A stretch of 64,000 nt of DNA from Raphanus sativus (taxonomy: Eukaryota > Streptophyta > Magnoliopsida > Brassicales > Brassicaceae): assembly GCF_000801105.2 (NCBI RefSeq), contig NC_079516.1, positions 52,435,265 to 52,499,264 on the forward strand. Direction: 5' to 3'. The notes under the pieces were generated by a model that was not told where the DNA came from, searched no databases, and saw only the letters and a list, made by a program, of their open reading frames with translations. A program made the position numbers and the translations under genes. Position 1 is the first letter of the stretch. Every line of letters starts with the position of its first letter. Positions 37,013 to 47,308 of this stretch are shown one piece after another.

Positions 37013-37560
37013 TCAACCTCTTGTCTTAAGCAAGGGCCAGTGCCAATGGACAATGTTCACATAACACCCGAAGCAACATATGAAGCTGTGGTTGCAGACC
37101 CGAAGCTGGTCATGGGTTCATTGGAGAGACTACACTCTCAAGTGGGTAATAAATTCATGTAAGTTTCTTTCTTTCCCTTTATCATTTCTTACTTATGAGA
37201 GTAAGTTCAGTGGTAGAAAATTGTATATAGAAAGTCTCCACCTTTGAAGTTTAAACTCTTTGATATGACGGTAACATTATTAGCATCCATGTTTCATTGC
37301 ATTTGTGATTATAGGTTCCGATTATAGGAGGAAAAGATTTGGACTTGCACAAGCTTTTCATTGAGGTAACCTCTTGTGATACTTCATGAAAGGAGATGGA
37401 AAGAAGTTACTGCATCATTTGCCTTTCCTCCAACAGCAACAAATGCATCATATGTCTTGCGCAAATACTACTTCTCACTCCTTAGCAACTATGAGCAGGT
37501 CTATTTCTTCAGATCCAATGACAAGATTCCTCCAGGTTTTGCTTTGCTTAACAACAAACA
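37013..37560 (+). pseudogene. ARID-HMG protein gene fragment (HMGB15/HMGB10-like)
   Basis: Two exon pieces of an ARID-type DNA-binding domain. 37013-37159 reads ATYEAVVADPKLVMGSLERL, then LHSQVGNKFM. After a recognisable intron ending ATTATAG at 37314, 37315-37365 reads VPIIGGKDLDLHKLFIEVTS. The frame then breaks where family members have RGGI, and 37376-37540 continues HERRWKEVTASF, then NASYVLRKYYFSLLSNYEQ. The HMG box that should follow is absent. The short deletion with frameshift and the lost C-terminal half make it a pseudogene. It sits inside the Harbinger-type element, which suggests capture of parental exons from another locus. Confidence 0.8.
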
Positions 37561-37778
37561 CATTTTCTTGAGTTTACTTCTCTGTTTGTAATAAGTTCAT
37601 TGTACAATATTCATACATATTCTATGATGTTTGTAACTTTTTTTACTAAGAGATCTCTATAAATCCTACCAATAATCAAAATTTTTGTGATTGTCCTTAA
37701 CCATTGTCCTTAACATCACAATAATACTAAAATAACTTAAGGACCAAATTTTTGGTCCTAACAATAATGATGCTCTTA

Positions 37779-39463
37779 TAACTATTTGAGATTTGACAAT
37801 GAAATTCAAGACTAATAATTTTGTACGAAACATATAGCTTAGAAGAGGATCCGATAAGAACCGACCAAAGCAACCAACCCCAAGGTTTCACCTTGTTTCT
37901 AAGGTAATCATGCATGATGCATGCATACAAAAATCTCAAATACTTGATCATGGGTTGATGAGCCCCACGTGTGTGTCCATATGCATGTGCTAAAGCTGTG
38001 TCTGTCATACCATGTGTTCTCTCATTTCCCTATATTCCCTTTGAGATGACATTTATGAGAATTGCATTTATCACCTTCTCGATCTATATTATAATTCAGA
38101 TTCATAAATAACAGAAATCATGAGTATATCTCTATGAACTAGGATATTTTTAATTTCACTCCATTTTTCACGTATGAAGTAAGATATGTTTTAACTTAAT
38201 TCTATATCTCATTTTATAATGAAATTTATTTCAAACTATTCAGATACTTTGGATTAAATTAAGTTTTTCGTAAAAGTTAGAACCCCACAATTACATATAC
38301 ATACATATATGTTATTCTAGTAATTATATCAAAATTTGATGTTATTTTAGTAAACCTCCCTATAATATATACAATATATAAAAAAATATTTTTAAATATT
38401 TTGGGTGAGAACAGTTAATTATGGAGTTGCTCTGAGTACCAAATTTATAATGTTGGCTCAATAAACCTTTAAAAGAATAAATCATTCACCACCAATGACG
38501 TCAAAAAAGAAAACAAAGACCAACCAGATATAGTACCACTGTAGATTATAGTGCATCTACATCAATAATTGTTCGCTAGCGAATTTAATCATTACAAAAT
38601 AATTATTTTATTTTCACGTACCACATGATTGTAGTGTTGACGTTTCTAGCAATTTACTCGAAAGCTTAATCATTACACATGTTCATGTGGGTAACCCGTA
38701 ACTCAATTTGGTCCGTTCTCAGAATTGATTGATTCGTATTAATTTATTGTATGGTATCCGTGCAGTTTGTATTAACAGATTAAAGAGAATTCAAAGAGAT
38801 ATTTAGAACTACGCTGTAAATAAGCATTAGATCTTACAATACAGCTGTTCACATGCATACAGAAATTAGATAGCTAAACAAGGAAAGAAAAGCATATATA
38901 TTATCTTTGATATTACAAATTTATGACAAATAAATGGAAAAACAATAGAATCTAACGAAATTTTCGTTTTTAGCAATGAAATTTTAGACCAGAAAACAAT
39001 TGTCCCACCTTCTCACCCATCTCGCGCGTGTCTCATTGCCTCTCTCTCACTTCATTTGTGCCCTTTACTTGAAAGGCTCTGATTCAGAGCCTTCGATTCT
39101 TGCGTATTGGGCCGATTCGTGCGTTGTTGTAGCTATTATTCATGCGACTTGCACGTGATCTGTATCTATCTACACAAATTAGATTTGATGGAAATAAACA
39201 TACTACTATTCCCAATCGCCATAAGAGACCCCGGCTCGAAGCTTAATGTAGCACTTTGGACATTACATAATTAGTTTCAAAATTTGGTAATATTCAGAGA
39301 AAAAACGATACCCAAAAGTATATTTTGGGCTTAAAGGGGCCCAAGTAAATGGGCTTTACGAATCGTAACCAGTCATGTAATAAAATAATAAACAAATCTT
39401 ATCCACAAGCAACTCTGTTTGGTTTGGCACTGAAACATTTGCTCTCGTGGAGAAGACGAACAA
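37779..39463. other. Intergenic, promoter of the pentapeptide gene
   Basis: AT-rich. A CACGTG lies at about 37967. Bases 39000-39130 are less AT-rich and CT-rich, with GGGCC-type motifs up to 39360, as in promoters of housekeeping plant genes. No gene is seen; the antisense frame at 37727-38008 is considered chance. Confidence 0.45.
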
Positions 39464-41026
39464 ATGGCAATTCTCAGCAACGTCTCGTTTTCCTGCAGCA
39501 ACATCTCTCTAAAACCGTCTCTCTCTAAGTCTCTTTATTCTCGTTCTCACTGTCGTCTCATTCGCTGCTCACAGGTAAAACTTTAAATTCTTTTTTTTAT
39601 TAATCAAAAACCTCTTAAACTCAGAAGAACACAGAAACAAATAGAGAGACTCTTTATTGATTATGATTGTGGGGGGGGGGTTTGTCTTATTAGCAGGAAG
39701 GGAAAGGAGTGGTCAGTCCGTTGGTTTGGTCATTAGGAGAAGAGGTTTCAAAGAGAAGTTTACTTGCACTTGTCTCTGCTTCTCTCTTCTTTGTTGATCC
39801 TGCTCTTGCTTTTAAGGTAACTCCTTAATGATTACTGCTTTTTGACCACTTAAAACTTCATTTGGAAACAGTGTGATGAAGCCAAAGAGTGTTTTTAGAT
39901 TAGGCAATTTTTGTTAGGTGGAACTTAAACTTAGATTTCAGTTGGTTGGATCTTGCAATGATTGAGTTTCTCTCATTAAGGGCTTCTCTTGTCTTTGTCC
40001 TTTAGTGGAAGCAATTCCTTGTTGTAATTAACCTAATATTCATCTGGTTGTGATTTAGATATTATGAAGTTTGAAAACTTGAATTATATATTTTTTAAAA
40101 TTCGTCTCTATGGATTATATTGGATGAAACTAATAAGGGTGGAGGTCCCTATGGACAAGGAGTCACCAGGGGACAGGACTTATCCGGCAAGGATTTTAGT
40201 GGCCAGACTCTGATCAGACAGGACTTCAAGACGGTAAAAATATTATTCCCCTTTTTATATGTTGAATCATCAAACTTTATAGATTATCATTATTTTAATG
40301 ATCCTTTTGTTTGATGACATTCTTTGTGCAGTCAATCCTAAGGCAAGCCAATTTCAAGGGTGCTAAGTTGTTAGGTGCTAGCTTTTTTGATGCAGACTTA
40401 ACAGGTTTGTTCTCTTTGCTTGTGTTGAAACTAAGTAACAGAAAAAAACTGTAATACAAGAAGTACTTCTGATTCATTAAATCATATATCCAGGTGCTGA
40501 TTTATCCGAAACTGATCTCCGAGGTGCAGATTTCTCCTTGGCTAACGTAACAAAGGTCATATTCAAATACTATAAAAGTGTCCACGTATATATGTGTTTA
40601 AGGCTTAGGAAACAAAAGATCTTTGACTTAATGGTGAATAGTTATAACCATTTTTGCAGGTGAATTTAACTAACGCTAACTTGGAAGGAGCAACTGCTAC
40701 CGGAAACACATCATTCAAGGGTTCAAACATTACAGGCGCTGGTAAAAAAAAAGAAGCTTTCATAATAACACTCTCTTTGTTATTTTGATCTTTATATAAA
40801 AGTTTGTAACCTTTTTTTGTTTTTGAATGTGGATTTAGATTTCACTGATGTTCCTCTAAGAGATGATCAACGAGAATACCTTTGCAAAATCGCCGATGGG
40901 TAAAATTTCTTAGAATCAGTTTTTACTCTAAATCTGAATGTGATGTGATTTTAATGTTTGCTTTGACTCACTAGGGTTAATGCCACCACTGGGAATGCCA
41001 CACGGGACACATTGCTCTGCAACTGA
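39464..41026 (+). CDS. Thylakoid-lumen pentapeptide-repeat protein (At2g44920-like)
   Basis: Eight coding exons: 39464-39574, 39697-39816, 40138-40233, 40332-40404, 40494-40555, 40660-40741, 40839-40899 and 40975-41026, all GT-AG with matching phases, giving 218 residues. The N-terminus is a bipartite plastid/lumen signal: a Ser-rich stroma-targeting part, then a hydrophobic stretch (LLALVSASLFFVDPALA) with an AxA-type cleavage site near residue 76. The mature part holds pentapeptide A(D/N)LxG repeats (ANFKGAKLLGASFFDADLTG, then ADLSETDLRGADFSLANVTK) that form a right-handed beta helix. The C-terminal segment has two Cys (YLCK, LLCN) that could pair. The Arabidopsis homologue is a lumen protein of known fold but unclear function. 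The exon 3 acceptor (AATAAG|GGT) is weak but required by the frame and the homologue. Confidence 0.92.
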
Positions 41027-41669
41027 ACTTGTCAAGTGTAAACCTTTGTATCGTTGGGGAGTCTTCTTCTTCCGAGTTTTTGTAAAAGTTTTTGCAGAGT
41101 GAGTGTGTATATAAATATGCTTACTATTCTCAAGTCCGTTAGACATTCAGAGATCATGTATGCTACAGAACAATATAAAAAACCCCAAACATGATGGTTA
41201 AACAGAAAGAAAAAAAAACAGCTGTGTTTTCTCATAAACCTACCTATTGCGTACTTGCGTACAGCGTACATGAACTGTATGTTAATCACAGTCTTTCGAA
41301 ACCTCATTTAAGTTTTTTATATCCATAAACCCCAAGCCTTGTGTCCCTACCGTAGGGGGGGATCCAGCAAATTGTAAAACATGGGGCACATAATGAAAAC
41401 AAGTATTTAATATAAGGATGTACAAATATTTAACTTGGGGAACATAATGTAATAATCATATAACCTAAGGGCATTCACCTAAAATTTGAACATAAAAAAA
41501 TGAAAATTAGTGTGTGGCAGTGCCACACCCTCCCCTTACTTGGGACCACCACCCAGGTAGTGCCACACCCTCCCCTTCAGTATCTATATATACAGAGCAG
41601 ATAACAACCATATGTGAGCATCTCTTGTTTTCTAAAAGAACTGAGAAGAAGAAGAGAAAGAGATAAGCC
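41027..41669. other. Intergenic, promoter of the RRM-like gene
   Basis: 3' UTR of the pentapeptide gene, then upstream DNA with a perfect 19-bp direct repeat (AGTGCCACACCCTCCCCTT at 41519-41537 and 41559-41577) and a TATATATA at about 41584. No gene is present. Confidence 0.5.
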
Positions 41670-42400
41670 ATGTCCAAGTTGAATGCAAAGGCCTTTCCTT
41701 TTGCTCCGGTTTACACCGATGAACATGCGCTCTTTCTTACCTTCTCTAATGGCTTTCCACTTTCGGAAATGCAAATCCTTCGTTACTTCAACTGGCAAGT
41801 AACTAACCCTATTCTACTAGCTCTCTAACATCTGACCATACCCTTTTCATCAGTATTCCCGTTTTATCGTTACATAGAATGTTAGTTTTGTGTAAGTTAA
41901 TGTCATAATCTATGAACTAATTATACACTCTTGCATGTTATATGACAGTCTACAAATTAATACTGAATTTTTTTTAGTTTGTACAAATGCTTGCATGTTG
42001 CATGTCACATCGCATTTCTAAAGATAAAGTTGTCCTGCTTCTCACAATTAATTTGGTGATTCATCGTACAGTTTTGGTGATATAGTTATATAGTTGTGAT
42101 AATAACCACTTGGTTATATATATGATGATGATAATAATGTTGAAGTTGGTTATGATCAGGTATTATGCACCGTATGTTGAAAGTGTGAATGTGCACAAGC
42201 CTAAGCCAGGAAGTGGGCCGTCTCTGTTCGGTAAAATTGTGTTTAAGCAAGAACGCATTCCAGCCTTTCTCATGGGAAGCAATGAAAAAATTTATTATAT
42301 AGTGGAGGGGCGCCACCTCTACTGCAAAAGGTTCATTAGCCAGACTACCAAACCCACAGCCACCGCGGGTACTAGCCCCCCTGATGGGGGAAACCACTGA
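41670..42400 (+). CDS. Small RRM-like protein, GC-AG intron
   Basis: Two exons, 41670-41794 and 42160-42400, encode 121 residues. The intron begins GCAAGT, the optimal GC-AG donor, and ends GATCAG. Only this splice joins FLTFSNGFPLSEMQILRYFN to WYYAPYVESVNVHKPKPG in frame; the GT three bases further (41799) would not. The product resembles a plant-specific RRM-like family: an RNP2-like LFLTFSNG, a central YxPYVExVxVHKP and an RNP1-like FGKIVFK, then a basic end CKRF. RNA binding is likely but untested. I know no At2g449xx gene of this type, so it may have moved in after divergence. Confidence 0.75.
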
Positions 42401-43221
42401 TCTGCGTGTTTATATGGAATGAAATCCCTTGGGTTGTTGTATCAATCAAAGGGGATTCAATTGAACCTTATCAAGAATAAAATTGCTGTTTTTCAATTTA
42501 ATTATAAGGGATGTAATCGATCGGTTGATTATGTCTAGGATAATATTTTAAACATGTTTTTATTTGGGAATATGTTTTATTATATTTCTTTCTTGTTTTT
42601 TCAACTTATTATATTTCTTTCTTGTTTTGTTAATTTATTATATTTCTTTCTTAATTTTTAAATATGGTCGAATAAGCAAGTAGAACACTATTTAAAGCAT
42701 ATATAAAACAGTAATTACTAAATTATGCATTGAGTGGAACATTTGAGAACTTAAACATATAATTATTGAAGAAAGAATATTATAAACATCAATACAGTGA
42801 AAGTGTATTTTTATGGGATCTAAAATAAAACAATTGCAACAATGCAATTTTGATTTCACGTGATATAATGTATAAAAGGTGTATAATTTTAATTATTAAT
42901 TATTTTTTTTTAAATTAAAAATTTTATTTAACAGTAAAATATAATTTGGAAATATTTTTAATTCTGCAAAACTGAAAACTATATAAATGGAAAAATAAAG
43001 ATGTAAATTTTCATCAATTCAAAACTAATAGAGAGAAGTTGTAAAAAAGATGAATATTTTTCAAACTATTATTAATAAAACAGTGTTAAGTTTTTTGAAC
43101 CAAGAAAAAAAAACAAAGTGTAACACCAAGAGAAAAAAAACAGTGTTAGTAAAAACGGTTTAATTCGTCTATCACAAGAAAACAACTAAGGTATTTGAAA
43201 CGGAGGTGGAGGCAGAGATGG
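42401..43221. other. Intergenic
   Basis: AT-rich, with three near-copies of TTATTATATTTCTTTCTTG at 42570-42650. No gene is seen. Confidence 0.45.
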
Positions 43222-45701
43222 CTAGGAATTATTGTCTTTTTGCGTCACTTGGAGAACGGAAGCTACCGTCGCAATCAAAGTTAACACGAGGAGAAAGAAG
43301 GCGACGACGTGGGCAGTTCCGGTCCAAAGGTCTTTGAAGTAGACACGCCGGAGAGTGGCTACGGATCTGTTGAAAGGGTTTTCGTAGAAGTCGCTGAGGC
43401 GTTCAGATATATCGTAATAGTGACAGCCCTCATCAACAATCTCTAAACACAACCTGCTCACCATTTCCGCAATATATCCTTTACGTCCCAACCAGTTCTT
43501 TATAACCCCTGTAGTATGTTAAAAAATGTAATAGGAATCTCACGTTCCAATCATTTAAAACGTTGAAATTGTGTCGAAACCTACAAAAGGGACGTGGAAA
43601 CCTACTTTTTTTGTTAATAGAATACCTAAACTAGAATATATATCTATATCTTAATTAGAATAATTAGAATAAGACCAATGTAATACAACAAACAAATAAA
43701 CCCTTTAACAAACAAAAGAAAAACAAACAAAGAGAAACAGTGTTCTTAATACGACTAAAACTTATTTTTCAAAAAAAAAAAACGACTAAAACTCCAAAAT
43801 CGCAGAAAAATAATAGAGTTGATACTCTATTAATAAAGACTTCTGAGAGAGAATCATCTTCTCAATCACGTGTTCTATTATTTTTCTCATTGGTTTACCT
43901 AAATTATCTATTGTTGTTTCATAATTATGTATGTATTCATATGATGTACTTATGATCTAATTAATAAAGTTATGTTGTAGTTGTTAAAAAAAAGGAGTAC
44001 CTAAAATTAACCGACAACTAGAGTGGGAGCTATTGGAAAGAAAATCCCACATCGAAAATATGAAAGAGACATTAGTAATGTATAAAGGAGTTTGAGTCAT
44101 TCCACTAATTACCAATTGGTTTTAAATTGAGTGGCCCAAATCCCTTATATATCATCAAAAACAAACAAAAAAAAATTGGAAAAGGATACCTTTGTTGACG
44201 AGCACGTCAACGTCACTCTCAGTTTCAATGAGACAGACCAAGAAGTCGATATAGTTACAAACGAAGGCTGTGTAAGGGTAATGACATTGCTCCAGTGCCA
44301 TTATGCTCCTAAAAACCCTTTCAGTGTTATCTTCTGCCTTGAAGCAAGGCATTGTCAAGATTCCACGTTCAAATTCAATCACTAACGTGTCCTTTTCTTC
44401 AGAACATTCAAATTCTACTCCTGCACTGTTCAACATTTCTGCGTTAGGAAGTCTCACTATCGACTCCTTTCTCACGAGTTTTGCGTTAATCTGCTCTTCT
44501 TCCGTTAGACCAAGTGTCTGGACAAGGACAAGCCGACGCAAATCCGTGAAATGTAGGAACTTCTTTTCTCTTGTGACCTTTCCTTGGATCCCAAAACCTT
44601 GAAGAATAACGTCACGGAACGTTATGTTACCCCCAAACTTGTCATAAAAGGGTTCGAAGAGGCTTTCTAAAAGGGCATAAGGAAGTTGGTTTTCAAGCAA
44701 TATTAGGTCACCAAAGATAGTGTATTGGTAGCAAGGCTCGTCGAAAAGAAAATCTCCTGTTTTGTCGATGTATCGAGGTCCATTGTGCATGAAAAACACT
44801 AGTAAGAACACTGAGTCGTGGAGCATCATTTCAACGAAGTCGTCAGAGTTTATCGTATCCGTTGATTCTGCGTAACATGATCTTATAACCTGCTCGTCTC
44901 TTTTGATAATGCTTCTGAATTTCTCGACCGTTTGATTCCCGTAGGCAAGTGCAAAATTCTCAAGGTACTTCTTCTTGTGCAGCTCCATCTTGTTATAGTA
45001 CATATATCTGAAAAAGTTCAGAAGCAATTTCTAAAATCGACACTGAACCAAACTTTGTTTCAACATCAAACTGCGATGATATTTTTATATCTAACTTAGA
45101 CCATCAACATTGATGAAAGACTACTAAATCTCCACAAAACGTTTTAACATGTAATAAAACATTAATCATTAAAAAAGAGACAAATTAATATAGGACAAGA
45201 ATCTCAAAAGTTCTTTGGTATTTCTTTTTCTAAGAGACTTCCTGACTCTTTTTCTTCTTCTCTTCTTTTATTCATAAGAGATTCATCAAGAGACCAAATA
45301 TGCTTATATCCTTGGTATAACTAATCAGAATTTTTTACTGATAAGTCCAACTGAAACGGAATCTAAAAACATCTTAGACCACTATTTACAAAACCTAAAA
45401 CAACTTCACATAACGAGACAAAAAAATGAGCACCTAGGTATATATGTTAAATTTAAGCTGCGTACCTCACATCGGTTCTGGAGAGTTCAACAGCTTGCGC
45501 TTTCTTATAATGGTGAAGAGGACCGATGATAAGCATTTGAGGAGTGTAAGCCTCTGGATTCACACTCCTTAACCCACATGGCACTCTATAGATGCAACAA
45601 TAGTTATGGTTAACCGAATAAGGCCATAAAAGTTTGACTTCAGAGCAAGAACCCGGTCTATCCATGGCAGTCATGGCCTTGACTAAACGAATGTTAGCCA
45701 T
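43222..45701 (-). CDS. DUF247 protein (At2g44930-like), copy A, 5' frameshift
   Basis: Minus-strand exons 45701-45466, 45007-44190 and 43508-43222 give 446 residues if translation starts at 45701. DUF247 (UPF0481) proteins are plant-specific and poorly understood; one class is tied to self-incompatibility in grasses. Typical motifs are YRVPCGLRSVNPEAYTPQML, a MELHKKKYLENF start of exon 2, a LLENQLPYALLE motif and a C-terminal hydrophobic helix (VVAFFLLVLTLIATVASVLQ) after RRVYFKDLWTG. Copy B has an extra micro-exon ATGGCCAAG and a longer N-terminus. The same micro-exon exists here (46279-46271) and splices to 45819, but that frame meets TAA at 45698-45696 because of one extra base compared with copy B. 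Copy A is therefore either N-terminally truncated or a recent pseudogene. The central exon has exactly the same length (818) as in copy B. Confidence 0.8.
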
Positions 45702-46279
45702 CAGACCCTTTTTCGTTGATGATTTCTTTTTCTTGATCAGAGGTCAGCTTAGGTTCATTGGAAATATCATTTCTTCCGTGGGATCCTTCTTTTAAATTCA
45801 CGTTGAGTAGCTGCTTGTTCTACAAGTAATCAGTCCATATACATATTTATACATATAAACTATACTTATTTATTTTATAAAAGATTTTTACCGTTTGTTT
45901 TGAACATAGCTTGACAAATATGTATAGTCAAATTTGGATAAATACTGTACTTGGACATCTCCTAATTTCATCTACTAATTTCATTAATTAACATCATGAT
46001 GATTTTCACAAGTTTTGTAAGAATTTAAATTTAGCTCTTATATTCAGGTAACACAATTTTATTTTATATTTATATCTTAGTTCTTGAGATTTTTATGCTG
46101 TTTCTACAATTCCTAAAATAAAATTACAAAGTAATAGATATGGATGAAAAACATAAGAGAAACAATAAAATAAAGTAATAAAATTAAGGTAGAAGAAGTC
46201 AAAAAGATGCTATTTTGGGAATATAGAAATATATGAGATAGATAACGAAGTTTTAGATTTGTCTTCGAACCTTGGCCAT
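45702..46279 (-). other. Untranslated or frameshifted 5' part of DUF247 copy A
   Basis: The micro-exon 46279-46271 reads ATG GCC AAG then GTTCGA, as in copy B. The acceptor CTTGTAG is at 45820, followed by about 40 open codons (NKQLLNVNLKEGS, then NDISNEPKLTSDQ) that end at TAA in the sequence GGCTAA at about 45700-45696. The residues align loosely with the N-terminus of copy B. Confidence 0.6.
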
Positions 46280-47308
46280 GTTTCCTGAAACAGGCAATTC
46301 GATTAGAACTTAGCAGCCCTAAGCCGTCGCTTCTGTACCTTCTTAATCACCTGTGAAAGGATTATACACGAAATTTATATATCTCAAAAAGAGAAAGAAA
46401 TGATGTGAATATAAAGCTATTTAGTTTGGAGCATTTTTATATTACGTCTGACTTTAGGCAATTCATCCCAATTTATTTTTACCTTTATTTAATTTAATTT
46501 TATTTAATCTTTGGGCAAAGAATTATGCTTACCTCAACGCGGAACTCGTTGGCCATTTCAATTTGGACCGTTTTATGTTGCTTCTGACTTTAGGCAATTC
46601 ATTCCAATATTTTTCTCCCTTTATCTGATTTTATCTTGTTTTGTACTTTGGGCAAAGAATTATGCTGTAGAAAACTAGAAGTCCAACGAGGAACTCGTTG
46701 GACCATCCAATTCTTCCTACATAAGTTTCTCCTTTTCTCAATAATTATAACTCTCCATCATAATGTTGTGCCATATGGATCTAAAGTAGTCCAACGGTGG
46801 TTAATGTATAACACCGTTCTTATGATTCGTCAGAAATGGAAACTTGTCCATCAAGTATTATCAACAACAAAGTCCTAGAATCCGTTGTTGATCCCTTAAC
46901 CACGACAACTAATCAACTAATCATTGGGATTTTTAGAGTCCTTGTTTTACAATGTTACGAGAAGTGGATGAAGCTGAGATTGAGAGTCTTCAAGTCTGTT
47001 CAGCTTGACTAGAAGTGGGAGGGAGTCCAAGCTTCTTATCAAGTACCAAAACATGGAATGGAAACAGTAAGAGCTGGAGGCGGCCGTCTCCTATCATTAG
47101 CTAATGTCTTTCTTACCATTAATGGTTTATCTAGTCTCGATCTTTGTTATTTCATTGGTTTGAAATTCACTCTTACATGAAACTTGTTTCATTCCAGATT
47201 TTCAAACTATTTATCTTGTAATAGTTTAAGTGTTAAATTGAAAGCCTTTACTTCAAAAGAAAAATAAAAAAAAATACAAGGTTTGTTTCTTTGTATACAA
47301 GAAAGAAT
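46280..47308. other. Intergenic between DUF247 copies, with duplicated flanking segment
   Basis: A segment of about 80 bp (from TTCTGACTTTAGGCAATTCA to TGGGCAAAGAATTATGCT) occurs at about 46446-46530 and 46580-46665. A third, diverged copy lies upstream of DUF247 copy B (about 50608-50692). GGAACTCGTTGG also recurs nearby. No gene was recognised; the frame at 46636-46878 is short and unsupported. Confidence 0.6.

Larger units (their letters stand above)
36156..37775. mobile_element. Non-autonomous PIF/Harbinger-type element carrying gene fragments
   Basis: Flanked by TTA (36153-36155 and 37776-37778), the Harbinger target length. The left end reads AAGCATCATTATC and the right end, reversed, GAGCATCATTATTG. 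Subterminal CTTAAGGAC and TTAAGGACAATGG motifs recur on both sides. There is no transposase. The interior is less AT-rich and carries exon-like pieces, including an ARID-HMG fragment (37013-37540). It fits a Pack-type element that has captured host gene pieces. Confidence 0.6.

Noticed and set aside
46636..46878. 80-codon open frame between DUF247 copies
   Set aside because: Lies in duplicated non-coding flank, lacks any motif, and is not shared as protein by the other copies of the segment.
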